Source of the DNA: Buttiauxella brennerae ATCC 51605
Lineage (GTDB): Bacteria > Pseudomonadota > Gammaproteobacteria > Enterobacterales > Enterobacteriaceae
Direction: 5' to 3'
Length of the DNA: 64,000 bases
NCBI RefSeq assembly: GCF_001654925.1
Contig: NZ_LXER01000028.1
Span: 1-64,000, forward strand
Shown: positions 51,069 through 61,202 of the stretch, piece after piece
How the letters are laid out: each line of letters opens with the position of its first letter
How positions within the stretch are numbered: the first letter of the stretch is position 1
Made by a program: the position numbers and the translations under genes
The notes under the pieces: model-generated
The model's database searches: none
Told to the model about the DNA's origin: nothing
What the model saw: the letters and a program-made list of their open reading frames with translations, nothing else

Positions 51069-52232
51069 TTACTTCTTAGCGCGCTCTTCGAGCATCGCTA
51101 CTGCTGGCAGTACTTTGCCTTCCACGAACTCGAGGAATGCGCCGCCACCAGTGGAGATGTAGGAGATCTTGTCAGCAATACCGAACAGGTCGATTGCTGC
51201 CAGAGTGTCACCGCCGCCTGCGATAGAGAATGCTTCGCTGTCTGCAATTGCATTAGCAACGATTTCAGTACCTTTACGGAAGTTCGGGAATTCGAACACG
51301 CCAACCGGGCCGTTCCACAGAATGGTTTTCGCATTCTTCAGGATTTCAGCCAGTTGCTGCGCAGATGCATCACCGATATCCAGGATCTGCTCGTCAGATT
51401 TCACGTCGTTTACAGATTTCAGAGTTGCAGCAGCAGACTCAGAGAACTCAGTAGCAACGCGAACATCCGCAGGAACTGGGATATCACAGATGGTCAGCAG
51501 GCGTTTAGCTTCGTCAACCAGGTCTGCTTCGTACAGGGATTTACCCACGTTGTGGCCTTGAGCAGCAACGAAGGTGTTCGCGATGCCACCGCCAACAATC
51601 AGCTGGTCAGCGATTTTGGACAGGGAATCAAGAACAGTCAGTTTGGTAGAAACTTTAGAACCGCCAACGATGGCAACCATTGGACGAGCAGGTTCTTTCA
51701 GTGCTTTACCCAGTGCGCTCAGCTCTTCAGCCAGCAGCGGGCCTGCACAAGCGATGTCAGCAAATTTACCAACGCCGTGAGTAGAAGCCTGTGCACGGTG
51801 CGCAGTACCAAAAGCGTCCATTACGAATACGTCACACAGTGCAGCGTATTTTTTAGACAGTGTTTCGTCGTCTTTCTTTTCGCCTTTGTTAAAGCGAACG
51901 TTTTCCAGAACAACCAGTTCACCCGCAGCAACTTCAACGCCGTCGAGGTAATCTTTAGCCAGGCGAACCGGAGCAGACAATTTGTCTTTCAGGTAGTTAA
52001 CAACCGGCAGCAGAGAGAATTCTTCATTGTACTCGCCTTCAGTCGGGCGACCCAGGTGAGAAGTAACCATCACTTTAGCGCCTTGCTTCAGGGCCAGTTC
52101 GATAGTTGGCAAAGATGCACGGATACGTGCGTCAGATGTCACTTTCCCTTCTTTAACTGGTACGTTCAAATCTGCACGGATCAGAACGCGCTTACCAGCT
52201 AGATCCAGATCGGTCATCTTAATTACAGACAT
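51069..52232 (-). CDS. pgk: Phosphoglycerate kinase
   Basis: Makes ATP from 1,3-bisphosphoglycerate in glycolysis. 387 residues, as in E. coli. Substrate-binding RADLNVPV and HLGRP, nucleotide-site [13 protein letters not shown], and the C-terminal [12 protein letters not shown] and STGGGAFLE motifs are intact. Between epd and fbaA, 116 bp from the latter. Confidence 0.98.
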   Translation of the reverse strand: MSVIKMTDLDLAGKRVLIRADLNVPVKEGKVTSDARIRASLPTIELALKQGAKVMVTSHLGRPTEGEYNEEFSLLPVVNYLKDKLSAPVRLAKDYLDGVEVAAGELVVLENVRFNKGEKKDDETLSKKYAALCDVFVMDAFGTAHRAQASTHGVGKFADIACAGPLLAEELSALGKALKEPARPMVAIVGGSKVSTKLTVLDSLSKIADQLIVGGGIANTFVAAQGHNVGKSLYEADLVDEAKRLLTICDIPVPADVRVATEFSESAAATLKSVNDVKSDEQILDIGDASAQQLAEILKNAKTILWNGPVGVFEFPNFRKGTEIVANAIADSEAFSIAGGGDTLAAIDLFGIADKISYISTGGGAFLEFVEGKVLPAVAMLEERAKK

Positions 52233-52280
52233 GGTGAATCCTCTCGTTGATTCTTAAAGTTTTGCGAACGCATATGCGCT

Positions 52281-53300
52281 CTACCTGAAACCACTTGCGG
52301 CCATGACTAACGTCGTGTCGAGCATTCGGTTAGCAAAGCCCCATTCGTTATCACACCAGACTAGAGTTTTAATCAGATGTTGCCCACTGACCCGGGTTTG
52401 CGTGCCGTCAACAATGGCACTGTGCGGATCGTGGTTAAAATCAGTCGAGACCAACGGTAATTCCGTATAGTCAACTATACCATGAAATGAATCCCGTGCT
52501 GCTTTTTGCAGCAACTTGTTGACTTCATTGGCTTTAACTGCATTTTTCACTGTCACGCTCAAATCGATAGCCGTGACGTTGATGGTCGGAACTCGCACCG
52601 CGATCGCTTCAAAACGATCGTTAAATTGCGGGAAAATACGTGCGATACCAGCAGCCAGACGCGTATCTACGGGAATAATGGACTGGCTGGCAGCACGGGT
52701 GCGGCGCAAGTCCGGGTGATAGGCGTCGATAACCTGTTGATCATGCATGGCCGAATGAATGGTGGTCACAGTGCCCCACTCAATACCATATGCATCATCA
52801 AGCAATTTGATAATAGGAATAATGCAGTTTGTGGTGCATGAAGCATTGGAAACAATGCAATGTTCAGCCACCACACTTTCATGATTCACACCGTAAACGA
52901 CGGTGGCGTCGAGGTCGTTACCGCCAGGATGAGAGAAGAGAACTTTTTTGGCACCAGCAGTCAGATGCGCTTCACCGTCTGCACGGGAGCCAAACACACC
53001 GGTACAATCCAGCACTACATCTACGCCCAGTTCACGCCACGGCAAATTCGCAATTTCTGGTTCGTGCAAAATTCGGATGGTGTCGTCACCGACCCATAAC
53101 TGACTGCGCTCCTGGCGTACATCCCAGGCAAAGCGGCCATGGCTGGTGTCGTATTTCAACAGATGCGCCATACCCGCAGCATCAGCCAGTTCATTGATTG
53201 CTACGACGGTAATTTCCGCACGGCGACCGGATTCGTACAAAGCACGTACCACGTTGCGCCCAATGCGACCGAAGCCATTAATTGCTATGCGTACGGTCAT
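52281..53300 (-). CDS. epd: D-erythrose-4-phosphate dehydrogenase
   Basis: A GAPDH paralogue oxidising erythrose-4-phosphate to 4-phosphoerythronate for pyridoxal phosphate synthesis. 339 residues, as in E. coli. NAD loop INGFGRIGR and catalytic Cys in [10 protein letters not shown] are present. It heads epd-pgk-fbaA; transketolase, which makes its substrate, is encoded 3.7 kb upstream. Confidence 0.96.
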   Translation of the reverse strand: MTVRIAINGFGRIGRNVVRALYESGRRAEITVVAINELADAAGMAHLLKYDTSHGRFAWDVRQERSQLWVGDDTIRILHEPEIANLPWRELGVDVVLDCTGVFGSRADGEAHLTAGAKKVLFSHPGGNDLDATVVYGVNHESVVAEHCIVSNASCTTNCIIPIIKLLDDAYGIEWGTVTTIHSAMHDQQVIDAYHPDLRRTRAASQSIIPVDTRLAAGIARIFPQFNDRFEAIAVRVPTINVTAIDLSVTVKNAVKANEVNKLLQKAARDSFHGIVDYTELPLVSTDFNHDPHSAIVDGTQTRVSGQHLIKTLVWCDNEWGFANRMLDTTLVMAASGFR

Positions 53301-53669
53301 ATCTCTCCTGCCAGAATCCCTGAGACTTAGTGGCTGACAGAGTAATCCAGCAATCGTCTGAGGGGAATCCTCGCACTATTGAAACTGCATTTGTTTGCTT
53401 AATTGTCGAACATTTAGTCGACTGAAACGCTTCAGCTATGGTAAGCGAAACGGGGAATAAATGGAACGTTACCCCAGGACAGGCAACTAATCTTCTGACG
53501 CAGGTCACATTTTCGATGGAATAACTGCAACGAATTATGGGCTAAGAACGAATAGTAGCCAGCGTAAACACGCGACTACCCAGAATTACAGGCTCCGTAG
53601 TAAAACTGGATTTCAACGATGAAGAGTAAACGCTGCCAGCTGGCAGCGTTTATCCTGACAGGCTTTCAA
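53301..53669. promoter_or_regulatory. epd promoter region with CRP-like site and terminal palindrome
   Basis: TCTGA-N6-TCACA (53494-53509) is a CRP-like site with one mismatch; epd is CRP-dependent in E. coli. AAACGCTGCCAG/CTGGCAGCGTTT (53628-53651) is a perfect 24-bp palindrome after the receptor gene stop and probably ends that transcript. No gene lies in this interval. Confidence 0.55.
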
Positions 53670-55685
53670 TCAAAATTCGATTCGGGCCCCCAGATTATAA
53701 CGACGCCCCTCGACCAGCCCGTAATCACCCCATGGGCTGACACGTTGTGGGTCGGCATCAAACACGTTGTACACCCCAGCCATAAGCTGAGTATTTTTGT
53801 TCAACTGGTAACGCGCACCGAGGTCAACCATCGTCCAGGCGTCATAATCAATATGGTCGCCGGTATCGCGATTGCTACTGCGGTAATTTGTTTTGCTCCA
53901 CAGATCTAACGCTTGTGTCGCCGACAAGGTCAGTGACAAGTTCGCCATATGGCGTGGGAAGTCATTGAGCGCATAACCCTTATTCACACCTGTTTTCTGC
54001 TCACTATGGTTATACGTGTAGTTCGCGTTGGCCTTCACGGTTTCCGTCACTTGCCAGTCCGCATTCAGCTCCACACCGTAAACATCAGCTTTGCCGACGT
54101 TAAAGTATTTGCTGATGGAGTCAGCTTTATAGCCGTTCATCTGGCACTGGTTAGTCGCCGTCGTTTCGCAAATAGTCTCTTCCGAGATTTTATCTTTAAA
54201 TTGGGTGTAGAAAACCGTGCCGTCTAACGCCAGTTTTTCTCCCGCCCAGTACAAACCTAACTCAGAGTTAACGCTTTTCTCTGGTTTCAGGTCATCGTTA
54301 CCCACGGTCAAATAAGGGTACGGTGGTAATGAGCCACGTGGCGTAACAAAATCAGCGGAGGTTTCACGCAACTCAGGTTTTTTATAACCTGAAGATACCC
54401 CGCCTTTCAGAGCCCAGGCGTCCGTAATTGCCCAGTTGCCATAAAGTTTTGGCGTGATGTGTGTGCCAAAATAGTTGTCGCGGTCCATACGTGCAGAGGT
54501 GGTCAGCGTAAAGTCCCCAATCTGCCAGCCGTCTTCAGCAAACAGCGCCCAACCTTCGCGGCTGATTTTGGTCACCGGTTCAACGCCAGGCGCTTCTTTA
54601 CTGGAAACAGCGAACTGATCGTTTAATTCTTCACGGGTGAAGTTAGCCCCAACGGTGAGTTTGTGATTCTCGAACGAGAAAGTGGTCTGGCTATTCGCAA
54701 CGTAGTTTTCAGTCTCAATGTACTGCGGTGCATCGCCGTCCAGGTTGTATTTAGAGCGACCCTTCTCATAGTTGAGATAGTTATTGGTCGCGATCATGTC
54801 TTCGGCATACCAACCGCTGTGGCTCAGCGTCACCGCATCCCTGTCAAACGTCCACATCCATGGCGCTTCATCACGATTTTTCTTCTGTTTTCCCGTCACC
54901 ACATTCAGATCAAAAAGGTTAGTTTCGTTTGCCGCAAGACCTACAGTCATATCGAGAGATTTACGATCGTTTTTACTGAAATAGTTATTACGTTCGTCAT
55001 CGCGACGATTAAGCCAGTCGGCGGCGACGCTGATACCTAACACATCCGGCACAAGTGGCCCCATGGCAAATAAATTCATCTGGTTGGTATTACCGAATGA
55101 ACTGTCTTCCTGAATGAAGGTGTTTGCCGCCAATGCCCCGGTCCAGTCAGCCACGCCATAAGGCTTTTTGGTGATAACGTTGACCACACCGCCAATTGCA
55201 TCTGAACCATACAGCGATGACATCGGCCCGCGAATGACTTCAATTCGTTCGATAGCTTCCATCGGCGGCAGGAAGTTGACCTCGGCACCAATATCCTGCC
55301 CATAAGGCCGTGACTCACCGGTATTTTGTTTCACGCTATTAACCATAAATGCTGTATAGCCTGAGTCCATACCGCGCATCATAATACTGCCGGTTGCCAT
55401 ATCGCTTGAGCCACTGCCGATATTAACACCGGGTAAATCCTGAATGGCTTCGGCGACATTCCTGTTTGGTTTTTCATCGAGCTGTTTTCTGTCAATAACA
55501 GAAATTGTCGCCGGGGCATCTTTTTTCTGTTGAGAAAAACCCGATGCCGTCACGACCATTTGATCTTCAGATTCTTTAAGAGAAGCGTTATTTTCCTCGG
55601 CCAACACGGGGAGCATAGCGCCCCCTGCCAGCACTATTATTCCTGCCACTCTTCTTGCCAACACCAACTGCTTATTCGTTGCCAT
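53670..55685 (-). CDS. TonB-dependent outer-membrane receptor (CirA/FepA group)
   Basis: 671 residues with signal peptide (cleavage about VLA/EE, residue 29), TonB box DQMVVTASG (41-49), a plug domain with IERIEVIRGPMSSLYGSDAIGG, and a 22-strand barrel ending in the terminal aromatic RIEF. Plug and barrel resemble CirA/IrgA-type catecholate-siderophore receptors by eye. It follows a YncE-like gene under a Fur box, so iron-regulated uptake is probable. The ligand is not readable from sequence. It sits between epd and tktA, where E. coli has no such gene. Confidence 0.88.
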   Translation of the reverse strand: MATNKQLVLARRVAGIIVLAGGAMLPVLAEENNASLKESEDQMVVTASGFSQQKKDAPATISVIDRKQLDEKPNRNVAEAIQDLPGVNIGSGSSDMATGSIMMRGMDSGYTAFMVNSVKQNTGESRPYGQDIGAEVNFLPPMEAIERIEVIRGPMSSLYGSDAIGGVVNVITKKPYGVADWTGALAANTFIQEDSSFGNTNQMNLFAMGPLVPDVLGISVAADWLNRRDDERNNYFSKNDRKSLDMTVGLAANETNLFDLNVVTGKQKKNRDEAPWMWTFDRDAVTLSHSGWYAEDMIATNNYLNYEKGRSKYNLDGDAPQYIETENYVANSQTTFSFENHKLTVGANFTREELNDQFAVSSKEAPGVEPVTKISREGWALFAEDGWQIGDFTLTTSARMDRDNYFGTHITPKLYGNWAITDAWALKGGVSSGYKKPELRETSADFVTPRGSLPPYPYLTVGNDDLKPEKSVNSELGLYWAGEKLALDGTVFYTQFKDKISEETICETTATNQCQMNGYKADSISKYFNVGKADVYGVELNADWQVTETVKANANYTYNHSEQKTGVNKGYALNDFPRHMANLSLTLSATQALDLWSKTNYRSSNRDTGDHIDYDAWTMVDLGARYQLNKNTQLMAGVYNVFDADPQRVSPWGDYGLVEGRRYNLGARIEF

Positions 55686-55708
55686 TTTTTATTACCCAAG
55701 ATATTGAA

Positions 55709-55747
55709 AAAAAAGCCTGCCGGCCCTGTGAATTTTCACCACAGGGC
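55709..55747 (-). terminator. Intercistronic hairpin before the receptor gene
   Basis: GCCCTGTG and CACAGGGC pair around nine bases, with a run of eight T (minus strand) nine bases later. It may reduce readthrough or be an mRNA processing point between the YncE-like gene and the receptor. Confidence 0.5.
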
Positions 55748-55774
55748 TTTATTGTTCTTTTAATGAAAAGTGAG

Positions 55775-56845
55775 TTAGATTTTGTCGAGTTCGACTTTAA
55801 TAATGTAGTCCGGTTTTTTACCGATCTCTTTTTCACTCTGCTTCACGCTGGCATAAAGAGTGTGGCCATCCGCTGAGAGCGCAAGGCTATTAGGCAAGGC
55901 CGATGTCGCGATGCTGGCTTTCACTTTATAAGTATCAGCGTCGACAACGCTAATCAGCTGCGCGTTACGGTGAGTGATATACACCTCGTTGCGGCCATTG
56001 TTGTACATCACAGCCAGAGAGTTAATCACCTTAATACGATCAATGATTTTTCCGTCTTTTAGTGAAACCACCAGCACATCAGGCAAATCGGGGTCGGTAA
56101 TAAATGCACGCTCTTTTTTATTATCCAGCGCGATATTTAAGAAGAAGTGTTTTTTCTGCGGTTCAACTTTAACACGTGAAATAATTTTATTATCGCTGGC
56201 ATCAAGCGTAATAAATTCCCCACTGCCGTTTACAGCATAAACTCGCCCTTTGCCTTCATCGACAGTCAACCCGGTTGGATATTCACCCATATTTTCAATG
56301 GTCGCAATGTGCTGCTGTTTTTGCGTATCGATCACCCAAATAATTCCTTGCTGGGTAACGCCAGAGACATATAAGCGCTGGTGTTTTTTATCGAGCGCCA
56401 TTTCACGGGTGTGAACGATTTCTTTGGGGTTACTAATATCACTCAGTTGAACCGTTTTAATCTCTTTGTCGGTGCGCGTATCAATAAGCGTGACGGCCCC
56501 TTCAAGGGTGTTACCGATATACAAAATATGGTTTTCTTCATCCAGCAGTGTGGCAAATGCGCGTCGCTCAGTGGTGATTTTCCCCGTTGTCTTCAACGTG
56601 TCTGGGTTCAGCTTGTAGACCAGACCATCCGTTTTATCTTTATCAAACGAAGGGGCAGAGGCAGCAAACAGAACGTTTTGAGAGGCGTCATATGCCAGCT
56701 CATACACGCCATTACCCACCGGAACGGTAAGAAAGTCCTTTTCAGGGAGTGGTTTAGCGCTCGCGCTCAGTGAGCTCATCAATAGTGCGACGGTTAAAGC
56801 AATGAAGCCCGATTTCTGGTATCCGTACAAAGTATGTCGATTCAT
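55775..56845 (-). CDS. YncE-family periplasmic beta-propeller protein
   Basis: 356 residues with a signal peptide (cleavage near SASA/KP, residue 31) and repeated YVTN-type blades, for example VIDTQKQQHIATIENMG and VVDADTYKVKASIATSALP. It is closely similar in plan to E. coli YncE (353), an iron-regulated secreted propeller encoded beside the TonB receptor yncD. First gene of a Fur-box-preceded pair with the receptor. The function of YncE proteins is not settled; surface or periplasmic handling of a ligand is plausible. Confidence 0.85.
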   Translation of the reverse strand: MNRHTLYGYQKSGFIALTVALLMSSLSASAKPLPEKDFLTVPVGNGVYELAYDASQNVLFAASAPSFDKDKTDGLVYKLNPDTLKTTGKITTERRAFATLLDEENHILYIGNTLEGAVTLIDTRTDKEIKTVQLSDISNPKEIVHTREMALDKKHQRLYVSGVTQQGIIWVIDTQKQQHIATIENMGEYPTGLTVDEGKGRVYAVNGSGEFITLDASDNKIISRVKVEPQKKHFFLNIALDNKKERAFITDPDLPDVLVVSLKDGKIIDRIKVINSLAVMYNNGRNEVYITHRNAQLISVVDADTYKVKASIATSALPNSLALSADGHTLYASVKQSEKEIGKKPDYIIKVELDKI

Positions 56846-56875
56846 TTACTTAGATTCACATTTATTTACGAATGT

Positions 56876-56900
56876 GAATGATAATAATTTTCAATTGCAT
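56876..56900 (-). promoter_or_regulatory. Fur box
   Basis: GAATGATAATAATTTTCAAT (56876-56895) is a good match to GATAATGATAATCATTATC-type Fur sites. It lies about 31 bp before the YncE-like start codon, where it would cover the promoter. Confidence 0.75.
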
Positions 56901-56914
56901 TATCAACAACAGAT

Positions 56915-56949
56915 AAAAAAAAGGCCAGCAATCAATGTTTGCTGGCCTT
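56915..56949 (-). terminator. Rho-independent terminator of tktA
   Basis: AAGGCCAGCAA (56921-56931) and TTGCTGGCCTT (56939-56949) form an 11-bp stem; on the minus strand it is followed by TTTTTT. It lies 14 bases after the tktA stop. Confidence 0.9.
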
Positions 56950-56962
56950 AGGGGATTACGTT

Positions 56963-58954
56963 TTACAGAACTGCTTTAGCTTGTTTCACTACGTTTGCAA
57001 CGGTGAAACCAAACTCTTCAAACAGAAGCTCAGCAGGTGCTGACTCACCAAAGGTGGTCATGCCCACTACCGCGCCGTTCAGGCCAACGTATTTGTACCA
57101 GTAGTCAGCGATGCTGGCTTCGATAGCAACACGCGCAGCAACCGCTTTCGGCAGTACCGCTTCACGGTAAGCCGGATCTTGTTTGTCGAATGCATCGGTA
57201 GACGGCATGGAAACCACACGCGCTTTGATGCCTTCAGCAGTCAGTTGATCCCAGGCTGCAACAGCCAGCTCAACTTCAGAACCGGTCGCAATCAGAATCA
57301 GCTCAGGCGTGCCTGCACAATCTTTCAGAACGTATGCGCCACGGGCAACATCTGCCAGTTGCTGTTCGGTACGATCCTGCTGTGCCAGGTTCTGACGGGA
57401 GAAGATCAGCGCGGTCGGGCCGTCATGACGTTCTACAGCGTATTTCCACGCCACCGCAGACTCAACCTGGTCACATGGACGCCATGTGCTCATGTTTGGC
57501 GTCACGCGCAGGGCAGCAAGCTGCTCTACAGGCTGGTGAGTTGGGCCATCTTCGCCCAGACCGATGGAGTCGTGGGTGTAGACCATCACCTGGCGTTGCT
57601 TCATCAATGCTGCCATACGCACCGCATTACGGGCATATTCAACAAACATCAGGAAAGTAGAGGTGTACGGCAGGAAACCACCGTGCAGCGCGATACCGTT
57701 GGCAATCGCGGTCATACCGAATTCACGTACACCGTAATGGATGTAGTTACCGGCCAGATCTTCGTTGATAGCCTTAGAGCCAGACCAGATAGTCAGGTTA
57801 GAAGGTGCGAGATCTGCAGAGCCGCCGAGGAATTCTGGCAGCAGGTGGCCGAACGCTTCGATGGTGTTCTGGGATGCTTTACGGCTGGCGATTTTAGCCG
57901 GGTTCGCTTGCAGGTTCTTGATGAACTCCTGCGCTTTCGCCGCAAACTCAGCAGGCATGTCGCCTTTCATACGACGGGTAAATTCAGCAGCCTCTTGCGG
58001 GAAGGCTTTAGCATATGCCGCGAACTTCTCGTTCCATGCCGCTTCTTTCGCCTGACCTGCTTCTTTCGCGTCCCACTGAGCATAAATCTCAGACGGGATT
58101 TCGAATGGCGCGTGTTTCCAGCCCAGAGCTTCACGGGTCAGTGCGATTTCCGCGTCACCCAAAGGTGCGCCGTGGGAATCGTGCGTACCGGCTTTGTTTG
58201 GCGAACCGAAACCGATGATGGTTTTGCACATCAGCAGTGAAGGTTTGTCAGTAACGGCTTTAGCTTCTTCAACAGCGCGTTTGATAGCGTCTGCATCATG
58301 GCCGTCAACGCCGCGCACTACATGCCAGCCGTAGGCTTCAAAGCGTTTAGCAGTATCGTCAGTGAACCAGCCTTCAACGTGGCCGTCGATGGAGATACCG
58401 TTGTCATCATAGAAGGCAACCAGTTTACCCAGACCCAGCGTACCCGCCAGAGAGCAAACTTCATGGGAGATACCTTCCATCATGCAGCCATCACCCATAA
58501 AGGTGTAGGTGAAGTGGTCAACGATGTCGTGACCTGGACGGTTGAACTGTGCTGCCATGGTGCGTTCAGCAATTGCCATACCCACTGCGTTCGCAACACC
58601 CTGACCCAGCGGGCCAGTTGTGGTTTCAACACCCGCGGTGTAGCCCACTTCCGGGTGACCCGGAGTTTTAGAATGCAGCTGACGGAAGTTTTTCAGTTCT
58701 TCAATCGGCAGGTCATAACCTGTGAGATGCAGCAAGCTGTAAATCAGCATTGAGCCATGGCCGTTAGACAGCACGAAGCGGTCACGGTCAGCCCATGCAG
58801 GGTTCTGCGGGTTATGGTTCAGGAAATCGCGCCACAGGACTTCGGCAATGTCGGCCATACCCATAGGGGCACCCGGGTGACCGGATTTGGCTTTTTGTAC
58901 TGCGTCCATGCTGAGTGCACGAATAGCATTGGCAAGCTCTTTACGAGAGGACAT
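56963..58954 (-). CDS. tktA: Transketolase A
   Basis: A thiamine-diphosphate enzyme transferring two-carbon units between sugar phosphates. 663 residues, as in E. coli. Conserved [13 protein letters not shown] at the N terminus, the TPP/Mg motif [10 protein letters not shown], and [16 protein letters not shown] in the middle domain. Works with RpiA and Epd in this window. Between tktA and the divergent loiP are 265 bp without a gene. Confidence 0.97.
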   Translation of the reverse strand: MSSRKELANAIRALSMDAVQKAKSGHPGAPMGMADIAEVLWRDFLNHNPQNPAWADRDRFVLSNGHGSMLIYSLLHLTGYDLPIEELKNFRQLHSKTPGHPEVGYTAGVETTTGPLGQGVANAVGMAIAERTMAAQFNRPGHDIVDHFTYTFMGDGCMMEGISHEVCSLAGTLGLGKLVAFYDDNGISIDGHVEGWFTDDTAKRFEAYGWHVVRGVDGHDADAIKRAVEEAKAVTDKPSLLMCKTIIGFGSPNKAGTHDSHGAPLGDAEIALTREALGWKHAPFEIPSEIYAQWDAKEAGQAKEAAWNEKFAAYAKAFPQEAAEFTRRMKGDMPAEFAAKAQEFIKNLQANPAKIASRKASQNTIEAFGHLLPEFLGGSADLAPSNLTIWSGSKAINEDLAGNYIHYGVREFGMTAIANGIALHGGFLPYTSTFLMFVEYARNAVRMAALMKQRQVMVYTHDSIGLGEDGPTHQPVEQLAALRVTPNMSTWRPCDQVESAVAWKYAVERHDGPTALIFSRQNLAQQDRTEQQLADVARGAYVLKDCAGTPELILIATGSEVELAVAAWDQLTAEGIKARVVSMPSTDAFDKQDPAYREAVLPKAVAARVAIEASIADYWYKYVGLNGAVVGMTTFGESAPAELLFEEFGFTVANVVKQAKAVL

Positions 58955-59219
58955 TTTGACTCCAGATCGGATGGTTGAAGGTCAGGCCTTGACTACTATG
59001 CGTTATGGGCTACGCCCAAAAAATTGCCATCAATGTACCGCAAGCCGTGTGCCATGTACATGGAGCATCCTTTTGTCCTGTTAAGAAATCTCTGGAAGCT
59101 GCTCGCATGTTGCGCAAGTTACTGCGCGAGTTTAAGTAACTTCTTTATACTGAAGCGACTAGCCAGCGGTTTGTGGCTGAAACACCTCTGAGCAGTTATC
59201 ACTAATTAAGGATATTGGC

Positions 59220-59978
59220 ATGAAATTGCGCCCAATTTTATTAAGCCTGAGCGTTGCTGCCCTTCTGAGCGGCTGCCAGAACATGGACTCTAACGGTCTG
59301 CTCACTTCCGGTGCGGAAGCATTTCAGGCGTACACATTAAGTGATGCGCAAGTAAAAGAGTTGAGTGATAAATCCTGTACTGAGCTCGATAGCAAAGCCA
59401 GCATCGCCCCAGCCAGTAGCGAATACGCTCAACGTCTCAGCAAGATTTCCTCAGCTCTCGGCGACAACATCAACGGCATGCCGGTGAACTACAAGGTGTA
59501 CGTCACTAAAGACGTGAACGCATTTGCCATGGCTAACGGCTGTATCCGTGTTTATAGCGGTCTGATGGACATGATGAACGATAACGAAGTGGAAGCGGTT
59601 ATCGGCCATGAAATGGGCCACGTTGCACTCGGTCATGTGAAGAAAGGTATGCAGGTTGCGTTGGGGACTAACGCGGCTCGTGTTGCAGCAGCCTCAGCAG
59701 GCGGTGTGATTGGCAGTTTGTCGCAGTCGCAACTGGGTGATTTAGGCGAGAAACTGGTGAATGCGCAGTTCTCACAGCGTCAGGAGTCTGAAGCCGATGA
59801 CTACTCATATGATTTGTTGAGAAAACGTGGAATCAATCCAATTGGCCTGGCGACCAGTTTTGAGAAGTTAGCGAAGGCAGAAGAAGGCCGCCAAAGCTCG
59901 ATGCTAGACGACCACCCTGCTTCAGCCGAACGTGCTCAGCATATTCGTGACCGTATGGCGGCAGATGGGTTGAAGTAA
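59220..59978 (+). CDS. loiP: Outer-membrane metalloprotease LoiP (YggG)
   Basis: A 252-residue lipoprotein peptidase of family M48. Lipobox LLSGC (Cys19); zinc motif HEMGH (about 130-134) with the third ligand in QESEADDYSYDLL. E. coli LoiP is induced by low osmolarity and helps outer-membrane protein quality control with BepA. The length is identical to E. coli. Convergent with speB. Confidence 0.95.
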   Translation: MKLRPILLSLSVAALLSGCQNMDSNGLLTSGAEAFQAYTLSDAQVKELSDKSCTELDSKASIAPASSEYAQRLSKISSALGDNINGMPVNYKVYVTKDVNAFAMANGCIRVYSGLMDMMNDNEVEAVIGHEMGHVALGHVKKGMQVALGTNAARVAAASAGGVIGSLSQSQLGDLGEKLVNAQFSQRQESEADDYSYDLLRKRGINPIGLATSFEKLAKAEEGRQSSMLDDHPASAERAQHIRDRMAADGLK

Positions 59979-59983
59979 AATTA

Positions 59984-60065
59984 CCCCTCATCCCGACCTT
60001 CTCCCCCAGGAGAAGGAGAAACCGTACCATCCCCTCTCCTTTGGGAGAGGGTTAGGGTGAGGGGG
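59984..60065. repeat. Paired palindromic repeats (ccctcacc family)
   Basis: cccctcatcccgaccttctcc with aggagaaggagaa, then cccctctcctttgggagagg with gttagggtgaggggg, inverted to each other, between loiP and speB. Confidence 0.7.
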
Positions 60066-60084
60066 CAACACTCAATAAAGGCGA

Positions 60085-61005
60085 TTACTCGCCTTTCTTA
60101 GCCGCCTGGATATACAGCATTTCTAGCGCGAGAGTTGCGCCCGCCAGTGCAGTAATTTCAGACTGGTCGTAAGCCGGAGACACTTCCACAACGTCCATAC
60201 CTACGATGTTCAGGTCTTTCAAACCACGAACCAGTTTCAGCGCACGATCGGTAGTCAAACCACCGATAACCGGCGTGCCGGTACCTGGTGCGAAAGCAGG
60301 GTCGATACAATCGATATCAAAGGTCAGGTAAACCGGCATATCGCCAACAATCTGCTTCACCTGAGCCAACACGTCGTCAACAGTGCGGTCGTTAACCTGG
60401 CCTGCATCCAACACGGTAAAACCGTTGTCTTTGTCGAATTCGGTACGAATACCAATTTGCACCGAGTGGTTCGGGTCGATCAAACCTTCTTTAGGTGCGG
60501 TGTAGAACATGGTGCCGTGGTCGAACTCGCAGCCATTTGCGTAGGTATCAGTGTGGGCATCGAAATGCACCAGCGCCATTTTACCGAAGTGCTTCGCGTG
60601 GGCACGCAACAGTGGCAAAGTCACAAAGTGGTCACCACCGAAAGAGAGCATACGCTTACCGGCAGACAGCAATTTTTCTGCGTGGGCTTGCAGACGTTCG
60701 CTCATATCGCGCGCATCACCGAAAGCGTAAACCAGGTCGCCACAATCAACAACGTTCAGGCGTTCACGCATGTCGAAATTCCACGGGAAGCGGTTGCCTT
60801 CCCATGCCAGGTTAGTAGAAACCTGACGAATTGCCGCAGGACCATGACGTCCACCCGCACGGCCAGACGTTGCCGCATCAAATGGAACACCCGTGATCAC
60901 CCAATCGGCATCGCTGTCGTATGGCATGAAGTTCAGCGGAAAACGTAAAAAACCGAAGGCATTGGATACCAGGGAATTGTCGTACTGATGGCCTAAGGTG
61001 CTCAT
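60085..61005 (-). CDS. speB: Agmatinase
   Basis: A dimanganese ureohydrolase converting agmatine to putrescine and urea. 306 residues, as in E. coli. Metal motifs [17 protein letters not shown] and [18 protein letters not shown] are intact. In E. coli the agmatine-forming speA lies directly upstream; here lipase genes occupy that place and speA is not in the window. Confidence 0.97.
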   Translation of the reverse strand: MSTLGHQYDNSLVSNAFGFLRFPLNFMPYDSDADWVITGVPFDAATSGRAGGRHGPAAIRQVSTNLAWEGNRFPWNFDMRERLNVVDCGDLVYAFGDARDMSERLQAHAEKLLSAGKRMLSFGGDHFVTLPLLRAHAKHFGKMALVHFDAHTDTYANGCEFDHGTMFYTAPKEGLIDPNHSVQIGIRTEFDKDNGFTVLDAGQVNDRTVDDVLAQVKQIVGDMPVYLTFDIDCIDPAFAPGTGTPVIGGLTTDRALKLVRGLKDLNIVGMDVVEVSPAYDQSEITALAGATLALEMLYIQAAKKGE

Positions 61006-61036
61006 GGTTTGACCTCACGATGATGGTAATTATTAG

Positions 61037-61083
61037 CAAAAAAAAGTCCCCTCCGCGTCGTTAAACCCGACGAGGAAGGGACT
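61037..61083 (-). terminator. Strong terminator-like hairpin just upstream of speB
   Basis: AGTCCC...CGTCG (61045-61060) pairs with CGACG...GGGACT (61068-61083) with few mismatches and is followed on the minus strand by eight T, 32-40 bases before the speB start. It either ends the transcript from upstream or acts as an attenuator in the speB leader. A TATACT on the minus strand near 61160 could be a -10 for such a leader. Confidence 0.7.
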
Positions 61084-61202
61084 GGATTCATTCAGACTGC
61101 TTGTGGGCGGATTATCGCCGTAATTTCGCTCAGGTTCAATAGTCTGTACTTCATACCAGGCAGTATAGAACAAATCAGCTAAAACCACTCAACGCATAAA
61201 GG

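Noticed and set aside
57179-58240. 353-codon plus-strand ORF inside tktA
   Set aside because: Antisense shadow of a highly expressed, strongly codon-biased gene; long opposite frames are expected.
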